Shown piece by piece: positions 34,880-46,500 of a DNA stretch of 64,000 nucleotides; position 1 is the first letter of the stretch, and every line of letters starts with the position of its first letter. The stretch is from Cryptomeria japonica (lineage: Eukaryota; Streptophyta; Pinopsida; Cupressales; Cupressaceae), in the NCBI RefSeq assembly GCF_030272615.1, contig NC_081413.1, positions 23,500,501 to 23,564,500 on the forward strand, written 5' to 3'. The translations under genes and the position numbers were made by a program. Below the pieces are notes generated by a model, which was not told the DNA's origin, searched no databases, and saw only the letters and a program-made list of their open reading frames with translations.

Positions 34880-36515
34880 ATTAAATATCGTTTGAAAGCA
34901 ATATAGGTCATTGCAATTACTTTTAAAGGGAAATCGTGAGCTTGTGTAGTCAGAGTTGTCATACATCTCCAAGAAAGGGATTGTGACTTAATTTAGAGAG
35001 TGAGGCACTTCCTCTTCCAATACTTTAAGACTCTTATTCTTCCAGCCAAAACATCAAGGTACAAGTTCTAATAGTCTGGAGGAGCGCCATTGCTGTTTGA
35101 GGGGTTGTAAGGAGGTATTTGCACCTGCAGCAGTAGTATTACTTCTCAGAAATATACAAAAGATTATACTGTCCAATAAGAATACTTTGATCTATCCAGT
35201 TATTTAGTCTGCAGCAGTGTCCCTATAATTTATGTTTTGCATTTCTTTAGTCATTAATGCAATACTTGGAATACTTGCCAATTACTTGATGAAATGTCCC
35301 TATATTCTCAACGAAAGCAAGGTGTTTGTAAAACTGTTAATGTAACTGGAAGTCAGTACAGCTGTTAAAACATTTGATACTAAGAAAAATTGAAAGGTCT
35401 CTTAGTAACGAACAGTTTGATGAAATGTCTATGAGCCAAAAAAATGAAATTGCAAGTTTATTTAAAAGTCCTTGGTGGAGACATTATACTGGTATCGGAG
35501 CCAATTCCTGCCAGCCTGTGGGTAGTCAATGTTGATTGCATGTCAACATTCAACAGTTGTATATTGGTGTTTAGTTGGGTCAGTGGCTAAAGAAAGATGA
35601 AGACGTTTCCAGAATCTATGATTGAACTATTGCAAGTATTTGGAAAAATCAGAAGGATCTAACAACAATGATATGGGAAAATGGGACTATGAACATGAGC
35701 TCGCCAAATTTCTTAATCAGTATCAAGAATTACTTGAGGAGTTCAAAGACCATGTTTCCTTTGAAAATTACTTGAAGTTACTCGGAGTGGAGCATCCAAG
35801 CAAAAGGGGCCTTATGACTACATACTATGACTACATACAAAGATCAAGAATAAATAATGGTGTTGACAAATATAACAAAAAAAAGAAGATAAGAACTCTA
35901 GTAACTTCAGATCAGATTATGAAAAGTATGAATCAATGCAAAAAGTACATATGAGTAGAATTTCATGATGCAAAACAGAAAAATATCTTAACAAAAAATG
36001 ATGATGAAGTTGAAATTTCAAGAGCATCCACAAAAGAAGTGTAACACATTTTGTTTAGAGTGATGAGACAGAAATAGATGGGTGCACAAACTTCTTTCAC
36101 GATAGGCAGGTTGACTTTATAGAAAATTCAGTAGAAGGCTATGTTGATTTGGAGCCTGCTAAAATTATCAATTCAGCAATAGTTGATTCATAGCTTGAGC
36201 AGAGTGCTATCATGTCATCTACTCAAAGATTTTGCAAGGAAACAATCAGAGGTAGTTGATTTTGAAAGTCATGCTGCTCCTATAAATAAAGACAATTCAA
36301 AAAACTTGTGTGGAGAGCAAATTTACTTTGTAGAAAAAAAACCAAAGCCTAAAGAAGTGCATGAATTGAAGAATCGGCTCTTGTTCGCTGAAGAGAAAGA
36401 GGTACAGATTTTAAAAAGAGTTGAAAGTACAAATAGGTATATTGAAGACCTCATTTGGAAGGCTCAAGTTGAAGAGAGCATTCAAGCATTGAGGGGGATC
36501 CCAGTCTTGCAAATG
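34880..36515 (+). mobile_element. Remains of a plus-strand LTR element without pol
   Basis: A PBS-like tggtatcggagcc at 35490-35502 follows ...ggagacattata, close to the GGGGACATTACA LTR end of the neighbouring families, so a 5' LTR seems to end at 35488. About 1 kb later a G-rich tract (gaggggga, near 36491) precedes TGTAATGTCCC at 36516, a plausible 3' LTR start. The LTR bodies could not be matched to each other, so the limits are tentative. The internal region carries only the degraded frames listed next. Confidence 0.42.
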
Positions 36516-36518
36516 TAA
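35607..36518 (+). pseudogene. Degraded acidic, coiled-coil-like frames of the plus-strand element
   Basis: Frames at 35622-35954 (110 codons; ...DYEHELAKFLNQYQELLEEF...) and 36183-36518 (111 codons; ...KEVHELKNRLLFAEEKEVQILKRVE...) with charged, Leu-rich, helix-prone text between stops. I do not recognise a family. By position, PBS then one reading region then LTR, they take the place that the 911-codon frame holds in the element at 39262-45350. Clear homology was not seen by eye. Confidence 0.35.
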
Positions 36519-37219
36519 TGTCCCTTTTCTGATTATATCTTAGCCTAAATTCACAAATCCGAAATGAAACAGAGAGTATAATATAGTTAGAGATATACTC
36601 TTCCCTCAAGAATAAGATGAGATAAGTCTGTTTTGGAAACATGCAACCAAGTTAGATAACAATGAAGATGCAATTCATGAGACGCATCCATTTCTAGGGT
36701 TGAGAGAAAATATGTTTATAACATATAACAAATCTAAACTATTATGTGGGGGTTCAACCATAATGGGGTTTGAGATAGGAGACATGATAAAGTGCCCTAA
36801 ATATCCCCTACCCTAGGCCCAAGAGCAGAAACTCTGTCCCCCTTGGCCTCATGTGGCCTTTTGCCATCTTCATGAGGTGATGTAGCTAGTGAGGCGTGCA
36901 CGTCGTTCCCCTCCATCATGCCATCCTTCTTACCCTCTCATGATTGAGGATCCCCTCTAGTTCACCTCAACAATTGATCAATATAGGGTTCGTAGGGGAA
37001 ACTACAATAGGGTGCCCTTAAAATGACCCTCTACTCTAGGCCCAAGAGTGGAAACTCTGTCCTTCTTGGCCCCATGTGGCCTTTCTGCCATCAAGATGGA
37101 GTGGTGTGCCTAGTGAGGGATCCGTAGCTGTTCCCCCTCCTTGCATTCCTTTCCTTACCCTATCATGACTGATTACTGCAAGTAGGAAATCATATAGTTG
37201 TTCATAGTATTATAGGTAT
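36516..37219 (+). repeat. Probable LTR segment with a 210-bp tandem duplication
   Basis: Starts TGTAATGTCCC. Two diverged copies of about 180 bp lie at 36773-36948 and 36985-37170, sharing taggcccaagag, gaaactctgtcc and ccctatcatgactga/ccctctcatgattga. It ends at the hAT insertion (duplication atatcatg at 37220-37227). Confidence 0.55.
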
Positions 37220-39261
37220 ATATCATGCAGAGTATCAAAACTCGCCGCGAGTCAGACGAGTTTCCTAGTTGGCGAGTCGAGTGAAGCTCAGCGAGTTTTG
37301 GTAGCTTGTGACTCAAACTCGGCGAGTTTTTCACATAACTCACATGACTCGCGAGTCAAGCGAGTTATGGACAAACTCGTTGAGTCCAAGCTCCAGGACT
37401 CGCGTCGCGGCAGGTCACGTTTTGACTTGCAAAAAACAAAAAAAAAAAGTTTTTTGACATGTTTTTTTTTGTATTTCTTTTTCATTTAACCCTAAAAGGT
37501 CTTCTAATTGCTAGTTGTGAGAAGAAGAGAGGAAAAGTGAGAGAGAGGAAGGAAAACAAGAGGCCATAGGTTTGCAACCAGCAGGGAAGAAAAGCATCAA
37601 GGAGACCACATATCACATTGGGGAGGCCATAGGCTTGCATTGAGAGCATGAAGGAGTCCATAGCAAGACTTCTCAACTCATTTGAAAGAGGTAAGTGTTA
37701 AACTTTGTAGAATTTGTTGGTATGTTAATGGATTTTTTCATTTGTTTGTTAAATTTTTTACTTTAACAGTTAACTTTACAAATCTTGAATGTTTTTATTT
37801 TTTTAGTTTAACTTCAATGAGAGAAGTAGAATAATAGCAAAGTGCAAACCCTACATTTTTTTAGAAAAAAAGTGTAAACATGTATTTACAATTTTTTCTT
37901 TAAAAAAATTAGGGTTTGCTGATTTTTTCTATTAGTTTATAACTTTATAAAATTTTCTTATTGCAGCAGCCTTCACATTTTAAAAACATTCATTTTTTCA
38001 CAATGCCTAAAAAGGATGAAGCTTGGAAATATACTGAAAAGTTTCCTAGCAGACAAAAAATAAAACAAATTGCCATCCGTATTTTGAGTCAGCCATGTAG
38101 CGCTTCTGGATGTGAGCGCAATTGGTCCATGTTCGAGCACATCCACTCGAAGAGGCATAATAGATTGTCTGTGCAGAGGTTGAATGATCTTGTTTTTGTT
38201 CATGACAACCTCCGTCTTAGGACTAGACAGTTTTTGGACACTAACTCCTCTCCGATCACTCTAGCGGAGATCGATCCAGAGTCTGAGTGGATCGTTGAGT
38301 CTATTGATCCCGTCTTCACTGAGGAGGACCATGAGTGGGTTGACCAGGCAGACAAAGAGGTTGAGGTTGTGGCTATGTGTTGATGTGTATTTTGTACACG
38401 ACCAAACACAGAATAAAATACTTAAAGGTACCTTATCCTCTCTTGATTAAAATCTCTGAATGCTGAAGATGTCGCAAAAAGGATCAATCGGGATGACTTC
38501 AAGGTTCTTTGCTGTAGGATCCCTACGTGTGGATAAGCTCTCTGTGGTATGATGTGATTTTGCTGGAATCACAAGGGTACTTACACTTGACGACCTAAAC
38601 GTCTGATTTGCTGGAATCACAGGATTTCACTAGCCTAGATTTTTTGAAAAAAAGGAAAAAAGGATGAGGGCGAGGGAAGGATCTAATTCTGACACTAAGA
38701 ATGTAGGAGCAATGAATGATCTTTGATGAAATTCTAACTAAGTCTTGTTTTGACATCCCAGGACCATCTCCACAAGATTAGTGCGATCTTCGAAGGAAAA
38801 CTTTATGATGTTCAGATCATCGCTACAGGCATACACACCATCAGGCTGATGCATATCAATGAAGAAGCGACAATTGAAGTTAAGCTTAAGCTGAATGATT
38901 CCAGTTGACTACACAAGGCAAGTCTACAATCAACAAACTACTTGTAGTATGGATATACGAATTTCGCCATCAATCAAACACATTTCTTCCACTCATCTAA
39001 TAACATGAAATCAAAACTAAGAAGTATAGAGACCATGCAAATTGTTGAATCGACCCATAGATTTCACCATTTCTTCAATGAAGTTTACAAGCCTTTTACA
39101 ACAACATCTTGGCAACAATCTTTGCCTTCTCTTTCTATTCTACTTTAATTGCTATTCTATTAACTGCCTATTCACTATGTCTAACTATTCACCTTCTAAC
39201 TACCAACTATTGACTAACTATCCCCCTTTACAAATGAGGAGCCAGGGCTTATATAGTGCCC

Positions 39262-41030
39262 TGTAAGAACCCACACCTAGTGGACTCTAACCAACCACAA
39301 TTTTCAGTGTTTGGGTTTTGCTTGAGTTTTCAATGATGTTTCACCAAGGAATAAAGAAAGTGCAAATAACATATGCTGCAAACTAGAGTATGGAAATGAG
39401 AGCTACAGCCATAAGCATTTTATCGAACATTTGCCATGCAATTCCTATTATGAAATGTTGACTTTCAACTAGGGACATTAAGACAAACAGTTATCTTGCA
39501 AACTGAAATAAATACTACAAATATATCATATGCAACTCCTTTTTATTGATGTCCCAATTACCACAGATATGAAAGGGCCAAGACTCTTGGCTGACAGCTG
39601 AATATGATATGAAACAAAATACCCAGGTCTAAGTACAATGGCAGCATACAACCAACTTCGAATGTCTATTAAATACTGAAATTAAATGCAAGAGAACCTG
39701 ATCCAATGAAGCGCCTACGTTGTGGGTAATGTAGCAACTCAAATACCATGTAAATTGTGAAGCAACATGTGTGGCTGCTGCTGCTATAGTACAGCCTCCA
39801 ACAATTATAAATTCTGCCCAAATTCCAATGTCATGACAGCAGCAACTAATCTGGAAATGAGCAGCAATTAAAACCCTTGAAGAACCCTTGAGTAGACTCA
39901 ACTAAGATGCAATAGACTGTAGCGATTTTACTATTCACGTATCACTGTAGCATTTCACTATTCACGAGTTACTGTTCATGCGCACTGTTCATGGCACTGT
40001 AGCGCACTGTTCACGGCACTGTAGCAGTGGATGAAATAACTTGCAATTTGCTCTTAAAACCTTGAATAACTTGTTGATAATCTCTCCCAACAAGAATGAT
40101 ATAACTCCATGTGCCAAAGAAGGATGATTCACAACCAACTATAAATGTTCTTCAACAATAAACTTCAAACCCTTGTAGAAAACTTCACCAATTTGCACAA
40201 ATGAAAGAACTGAAGTATTCTTTCCCACAACTGCAATAATTCAGATGTTATTTCACACCTTCAAAATTGCTATCAATAGGAAGTTTTCGTTTCCTATGAT
40301 CAAAGAAGAAAATTGCGAAAGCCCTAGGCTCCACAATAAAAATCAATCAAAATACTATTCATCAACTGGATGTCGAGAATGAACTCTTGCCTTTCCTTTT
40401 ATTCTTTCCTTAAGAGAGCTCAAACACCTTCCTGGCCAATGTGGGATAAAAGATTTATTCCCACATTAAATTATTCACTTAACGCACTTTATTATATTAA
40501 AGTGACTTTATTATTATAAAGTTACTTTAGAACTTTATAATAATATTAAAATATTAAATAAATCACTTAAGTCACTTAAACTTTAATATCTCTTGATGTA
40601 CTTGTCTGATTGCTAAACCGTCTGAGCCAGGAGTCGACTCTCCCCGTTCTCCATGTGATTGGATGCCTGTCTAAAAATAGAAACCCTGAATAGTGACTTA
40701 CTATAAATAGTAAGTATGTGGAACTGAGTCTAGAAATAGCTGCAAAGGCCCAATCAAGGTTGACATTGCCAATAAGCTCTGCTCAGGTGTCTTTCTATTA
40801 ATAGGAACCCTGACCCTCCCAAAATAGTAACTTACTATAAATAGTAAGTGTGCCAATCTGAGTCAAAAAACCTGTGCAAAGGCCAAAACCTGAATCCAGC
40901 TGAAGAGTAATGTCTCTAATCACCAAGTAACTGCCACACGAGGCCCTCTATCAATAATTGTTAGCCTACGAGGGTCAAATGATAGGCTAATTCTTACAAA
41001 CTCTGATGCTCGCAAAATGGGGACATTACA
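39262..41030 (-). repeat. 3' LTR of the 911-codon element
   Basis: 1769 bp; nearly identical to 43805-45350 but longer by about 223 bp. It keeps a segment with two 20-bp palindromes (40696-40715 and 40830-40849) and an extra cactgtt/cactgtagc unit near 39980-40025. The segment 40635-40865 is missing from the other LTR. Confidence 0.9.
40696..40849. promoter_or_regulatory. Pair of 20-bp palindromes in the 3' LTR
   Basis: acttactataaatagtaagt at 40696-40715 and 40830-40849, 180-335 bp from the U3 end; one base differs from the version in Gypsy-B and the solo LTRs. Confidence 0.7.
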
Positions 41031-43761
41031 GTCCGCCCTCCCTGAAATTGCTTGTCCCCAAGCAATCTCCACTGCAAAGAAACTCCAATTCTCGGGAGGC
41101 CCAAAAGGAGAATTGTGAAATGTCCCACACATCCTTAACCGACTCCTGTAGCACCAACATAAACATAGTTGCGCACAATATCCCTGGATCCCAAACCCGG
41201 AATGGAAGTCTGCCAAGCCTAATACCCTCTGACTTCCTTTGCGCTACTCTGATCTCAACTTCACCATGCCAGAAGTGGTGAAGCAAACCAATGGGACCCA
41301 TCCAATACACTGTGCCAAACCTGTCGCCTCCTGGATCCCAAAACAACTGAACCCCACATCCATTCGCCATATAGAGATAAAAATATCTGGAAGCGTCTAT
41401 AACACAATATCTCTCTACAGCTCTCGGTAAACTCCCATGGATGTGATAACTAACCAAACCATCATGCCCACTGACACCATAGTCATCCTGTAACCATGTA
41501 CCCATAAGAAAACTTTGTGACATAGAAGTAGCAAACCCTGTTGGATACATATCAGCATGATGTATAACTGACAGCTGTCCCTGCAAGTAATCCCCCATAA
41601 ACTGCTGAGTCGGGCGCTCGCAACTGCTAATCCCATCTTCTGAAGATGATGAATACCCGTCCCACAAAGGATGGCATCTCGGAGCCAATCCACATGGATG
41701 CATCATCAAGTCCTCTGTGTGTGGATCAAAAGAAAAATGATGAGCACTCCTCACTGTGTAGTCGCGGTAAAATGCTCCAACCTCTGTCAATGGCTCATCA
41801 CTAACAACACTTGAATCGAGCAGCTGATCCCTTTGATTTTGAAAAACAACAAGCTGGCATCCAAAATCAGCTGCATGGGATGAAGTGACAGATTTGCTTC
41901 CAGGAGATGGAAACAAATCAACATGGCAGCCATACTCCCAACTAGATGACACTCTGCAAATGCCCTGTGAGGACGGAGTAGCGTTGTGTACTACCACACA
42001 ACTCTCAAGAGAATCCACCATTGTGACACAAGAGCTACCAGTAAACTGTCCTGCATCAACTGTCACAGTACTGACCTCAGGAGAACTTGATGCAACTAGT
42101 GGTTCTCTACTGCTCTCAACCAAGGTACTCATCCCAGCTGAAACTTTCGTACCTATATCTGTGATAGATGTAACCACATCCTCACTACAACCAGTGGATA
42201 TAAAATCCTCATCAACTGCCTCTGTATATAACTGTACTATATCTGCAGTTGGTGGAGACTGTGCCAAACTCAACTCCTCGGTAAGCTTCTCAACCTGTAA
42301 CTGTGACTCTTGAAGAGCCAACTCGGCACTCTGCAATGAGTCCATAGTCACCTCAAGCTCATGAGTGAGCTCATCGACCTGCTCCTCCTTTCCCTTCAAT
42401 GCATCATAACAAATGCAATCCCACTCGAGAAGAAAATCCCTGTCCACAAGTAGTTTTAGGTAATTTTGTTTCATCATTCCAATTGCTTCTCGAAGTGCAT
42501 GTATCTCTACAAGGGAAAAACCACTATCACCATGCTCATCTGTCAAAGGAGTACTCCAACCATAGGTAGCCAACATCTGATGAGCAACATCAAAATGCTC
42601 AATGATTGTGGCAATCATATTGTCATTCACTTTTAGTTGCCCAACCAAATGATTAGGATTCTGTAGCTTATGACCCCCATACAAGTTTTCCGGTTCACAA
42701 TATGCACTATGATATGAGGCTGATTCGTCATCACTCACTACATGATAAGCAGCATCATGTGTGCTTTCATCCATGCACACCTCAACATCTAAGGTACTGC
42801 TGCTTTGTACCTCAAAGGATGGCTCAACTGATAAGGTAGAAGTTGCTGGTATGACAGTATCTTCACACACCTCCACTCTCAAGGTAACTGCATGCCCATC
42901 CAAAGCACGATCTTGGGATTCCGTATCAACATATGAATCTTCTAGCTTGTTTTCAAAGGTCTGATCTGGAAAATCAGACTCACCATGACATGAATCCTCC
43001 ACATACAATGCATCATTAGTACCCAATTTCTGAGTACTTTCATGTGACAATTCAATAGGATCATTTTGCACATGTGAAAAAACTGCTGTCTCATGCTCAT
43101 GCAAAGTTTCATCATTGCTGTCATGAAAATCAGAAGTAGCCTCTATATTAGAGACTTCTTGAGTCACCTCTTGCAAGGATGATGTAGATAAATCATTAAC
43201 CAAAGCTGTGCTAGTGTCTTCTTGAATCAAATCAGCATGTCTATCAAATTCATCATATAAATTTCTGCATACTTCATAGGAATTTGAAGATACCAAATCA
43301 TTTTGATGAAGAGTTGTATCATCCTTATGTGTAGATTCTCTATCCATTTCATGTGTAAACAATTCATTAGCTATAGTGTGATATTTATTCCTTGCAAACT
43401 CTGTCTTATGGCAAAGACTCGGGTGCAAATCCATGTAACTCATGAAAGGAAGTTCCTTCTTAATTTTTTGAGGAAGAGTGCTATACTCCTTAAACATGCT
43501 AATCACTTCTTCTTCTTTGTTTTGTGGTGTTCGACCTTTGCTGGTAGGAAGTGAATTGAATCTTTTAGGCAACCCAAACTTTGAAAACGTTTGCTCTAAA
43601 CGCAACAACTCTCGGTTGAGCTTGTATTGTGATTGTTCAAGTTCTTTCAATGCCTGTTTATCGCTGAACAATGTTGTCATGTAGCCCATTTTCACTACCC
43701 AACTGAAAACCAAATCAAAACTGATTTGTACACAGATGATTTTCCCACCAATTGAATGCAA
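41026..43761 (-). CDS. Uncharacterised 911-aa protein of an LTR element
   Basis: I do not recognise this protein. The first ATG is at 43761; Met25 (43689, MGYMTTLFSDKQALKELEQS) may be the better start because a heptad-rich segment follows at once (residues about 35-62). Residues about 110-360 are acidic and Ser/Thr/His-rich. Residues about 415-500 form a second likely coiled coil (LREAIGMMKQNYLKLL, QVDELTHELEVTMDSL). The C-terminal 200 residues are Trp/Gly/Tyr-rich and the stop lies 5 bp inside the 3' LTR. No zinc knuckle, D-[ST]-G protease or RT motif is seen. A diverged relative of the 415-500 segment occurs at 53500-53680. It may be a highly diverged Gag or an accessory protein; that is inference. 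Confidence 0.7.
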   Translation of the reverse strand: MHSIGGKIICVQISFDLVFSWVVKMGYMTTLFSDKQALKELEQSQYKLNRELLRLEQTFSKFGLPKRFNSLPTSKGRTPQNKEEEVISMFKEYSTLPQKIKKELPFMSYMDLHPSLCHKTEFARNKYHTIANELFTHEMDRESTHKDDTTLHQNDLVSSNSYEVCRNLYDEFDRHADLIQEDTSTALVNDLSTSSLQEVTQEVSNIEATSDFHDSNDETLHEHETAVFSHVQNDPIELSHESTQKLGTNDALYVEDSCHGESDFPDQTFENKLEDSYVDTESQDRALDGHAVTLRVEVCEDTVIPATSTLSVEPSFEVQSSSTLDVEVCMDESTHDAAYHVVSDDESASYHSAYCEPENLYGGHKLQNPNHLVGQLKVNDNMIATIIEHFDVAHQMLATYGWSTPLTDEHGDSGFSLVEIHALREAIGMMKQNYLKLLVDRDFLLEWDCICYDALKGKEEQVDELTHELEVTMDSLQSAELALQESQLQVEKLTEELSLAQSPPTADIVQLYTEAVDEDFISTGCSEDVVTSITDIGTKVSAGMSTLVESSREPLVASSSPEVSTVTVDAGQFTGSSCVTMVDSLESCVVVHNATPSSQGICRVSSSWEYGCHVDLFPSPGSKSVTSSHAADFGCQLVVFQNQRDQLLDSSVVSDEPLTEVGAFYRDYTVRSAHHFSFDPHTEDLMMHPCGLAPRCHPLWDGYSSSSEDGISSCERPTQQFMGDYLQGQLSVIHHADMYPTGFATSMSQSFLMGTWLQDDYGVSGHDGLVSYHIHGSLPRAVERYCVIDASRYFYLYMANGCGVQLFWDPGGDRFGTVYWMGPIGLLHHFWHGEVEIRVAQRKSEGIRLGRLPFRVWDPGILCATMFMLVLQESVKDVWDISQFSFWASRELEFLCSGDCLGTSNFREGGL

Positions 43762-43787
43762 CCATCACCCAACAGGTTTGCAGGAAA

Positions 43788-43803
43788 CCTGGCTCTGATA
43801 CCA
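43788..43803 (-). promoter_or_regulatory. iMet primer-binding site of the 911-codon element
   Basis: The plus strand reads cctggctctgatacca, matching 16 bases of the 3' end of plant initiator tRNA-Met, one base from the LTR at 43805. Confidence 0.92.
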
Positions 43804-43804
43804 C

Positions 43805-45350
43805 TGTAAGAACCCACACCTGGTGGACTCTAACCAACCACAATTTTCTGCCTTTGTTTGATTTTTCAATGTTTTCAGTGTTTGGGTTTTGCTTGAGTTT
43901 TCAATGATGTTTCACCAAGGAATAAAGAAAGTGCAAATAACATATGCTGCAAACTAGAGTATGGAAATGAGAGCTACAGCCATAAGCATTTTATCGAACA
44001 TTTGCCATGCAATTCCTATTATGAAATGTTGACTTTCAGCTAGGGACATTAAGACAAACAGTTATCTTGCAAACTGAAATAAATACTACAAATATATCAT
44101 ATGCAACTCCTTTTTATTGATGTCCCAATTACCACAGATATGAAAGGGCCAAGACTCTTGGCTGACAGCTGAATATGATATGAAACAAAATACCCAGGTC
44201 TGAGTACAATGGCAGCATACAACCAACTTCGAATGTCTATTAAATACTGAAATTAAATGCAAGAGAACCTGATCCAATGAAGCGCCTACATTGTGGGTAA
44301 TGTAGCAACTCAAATACCATGTAAATTGTGAAGCAACATGTGTGGCTGCTGCTGCTATAGTACGGCCTCCAACAATTATAAATTCTGCCCAAATTCCAAT
44401 GTCATGACAGCAGCAACTAATCTGGAAATGAGCAGCAATTAAAACCCTTGAAGAACCCTTGAGTAGACTCAACTAAGATGCAATAGACTGTAGCGATTTT
44501 ACTATTCACGTATCACTGTAGCATTTCACTATTCACGAGTTACTGTTCATGCGCACTGTTCACGGCACTGTAGCAGTGGATGAAATAACTTGCAATCTGC
44601 TCTTAAAACCTTGAATAACTTGTTGATAATCTCTCCCAACAAGAATGATATAACTCCATGTGCCAAAGAAGGATGATTCACAACCAACTATAAATGTTCT
44701 TCAACAATAAACTTCAAACCCTTGTAGAAAACTTCACCAATTTGCACAAATGAAAGAACTGAAGTATTCTTTCCCACAACTGCAATAATTCAGATGTTAT
44801 TTCACACCTTCAAAATTGCTATCAATAGGAAGTTTTCGTTTCCTATGATCAAAGAAGAAAATTGCGAAAGCCCTAGGCTCCACAATAAAAATCAATCAAA
44901 ATACTATTCATCAACTGGATGTCGAGAATGAACTCTTGCCTTTCCTTTTATTCTTTCCTTAAGAGAGCTCAAACACCTTCCTGGCCAATGTGGGATAAAA
45001 GATTTATTCCCACATTAAATTATTCACTTAACGCACTTTATTATATTAAAGTGACTTTATTATTATAAAGTTACTTTAGAACTTTATAATAATATTAAAA
45101 TATTAAATAAATCACTTAAGTCACTTAAACTTTAATATCTCTTGATGTACTTGTCTGATTGCTAAACCGTCTGAGCCAGGAGTCAAAAAACATGTGAAAA
45201 GGCCAAAACCTGAATCCAGCTGAAGAGTAATGTCTCTAATCACCAAGTAACTGCCACACGAGGCTCTCTATCAATAATTGTTAGCCTACGAGGGTCAAAT
45301 GATAGGCTAATTCTTACAAACTCTGATGCTCGCAAAATGGGGACATTACA
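43805..45350 (-). repeat. 5' LTR of the 911-codon element, with U3 deletion
   Basis: 1546 bp. Relative to the 3' LTR it has lost about 220 bp, including both palindromes; the junction (ccaggagtc then aaaaaac, near 45177-45187) falls between two gagtc copies, as expected for a deletion between short direct repeats. Confidence 0.88.
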
Positions 45351-46500
45351 TGCCCTCAATACAATTCAATGGCTTAGATCAATTTGAGATCAATGGCCAA
45401 GATTTTACAATGAAACCCTAATTAGGGTTTGTTACAACAAACTCAATTCTGGCCAATGAAATAATTGCATTATTTGGACACGTCTTCTCTGGAATATTTG
45501 ACCAATGGATAACGAGGGTAGGTGCCTTGGAGTTTGTGCCATCACTGGTGAGTCAGGTACATTGTATCTAAACATGCTAATGTGGAACCCTCAAATTGGT
45601 GAAGTAGTGACTAGGATGCCACCTCAATCTTGCGCTTTGTAGACTTGAGTTGATTCATCATCATGAAGGGATGTTGAGAGATATCTCTTGATACTCAACA
45701 TTATTCAGTTGCTTAATGTGATGATGATGATGAGAATTATTGATATAGCTGGGCCCTTCTTCCATCCTTGCTTGCTTGCCTTAGGGTGATTGCATGATCT
45801 CTTCCTTTAGATCCTTACTCCAATCTTCCTCTAACCTGGTCCATTTGATTTCTTTCCTTGCTTCCTGCAAAACAAACAAATGGGTATCAATTTCACATGA
45901 CATATAACCTTTATACACTCCCACTTTGACTTAATTTCTTATTCTACATTTGCAGGTCTGACATGTGTTTCTATAGGGGAGATTTCTCCTTTTGATAAGT
46001 GAATTCACTGTCCAGGAAGTATCCTTATTGTCTAAGGGAGGATTTGAGCTGTCTTATGATGAGATCTGTCTTCCTTGATCATCAGGTCTGCACCTTCAAA
46101 GTCTGATTTCGCCTTTGTGAGAATGATATTATCGCTTCTTTGGTAAATTCGCCTTGCTAATGATTGAATTCCTTTCGCTGACTGTTGGAGCTGTGTACAA
46201 AATTCGCTGATAGAAAAGATGCTGTTTTGTTTTGATGTTAGAATGATCTAATGAACTCCTTTATATATGTGGCCTTGGGTAGAGACATGTCTTTGGGATG
46301 CAAGGCCGACTTGATCTAGTGTAAACAAAATTGTAAATTATCCATCCTAGTGCTGGCCGACTTCTATTTAAAAATTAGAATTTGCTTTTACCGCCAAAGT
46401 GAGATTGGTTTATTAATGCATCAAATGTTTCTCGATTGACTTGCACTTAGTCTTCTCTTGATCTTTTCGGTTTATCACAAAGCACTTTACTCTCAACAAA

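Larger units (their letters stand above)
39262..45350 (-). mobile_element. LTR element with one 911-codon frame of unknown function
   Basis: Perfect duplication tgccc (39257-39261 and 45351-45355). LTRs 39262-41030 and 43805-45350 start TGTAAGAACCCAC and end GGGGACATTACA. On the minus strand a full iMet PBS (43788-43803) sits one base from the 5' LTR, and a purine-rich CAGGGAGGGCGGAC tract touches the 3' LTR. The 2.77 kb between LTRs is almost entirely one open frame with no recognisable gag, protease, RT or integrase. The very similar LTRs and the intact frame suggest recent movement with proteins borrowed from another element. Confidence 0.88.

Noticed and set aside
37228-37500. CRISPR-like or satellite array of cgagt/actcg repeats
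   Set aside because: Repeats are irregular in spacing and orientation and sit at the ends of elements with hAT TIRs and 8-bp duplications; they are hAT subterminal repeats.
39918-40030. Possible telomere-like or regulatory repeat of cactgttcac/cactgtagc
   Set aside because: Short irregular tandem text present in both LTRs of the 911-codon element with differing copy number; treated as LTR-internal simple repeat.
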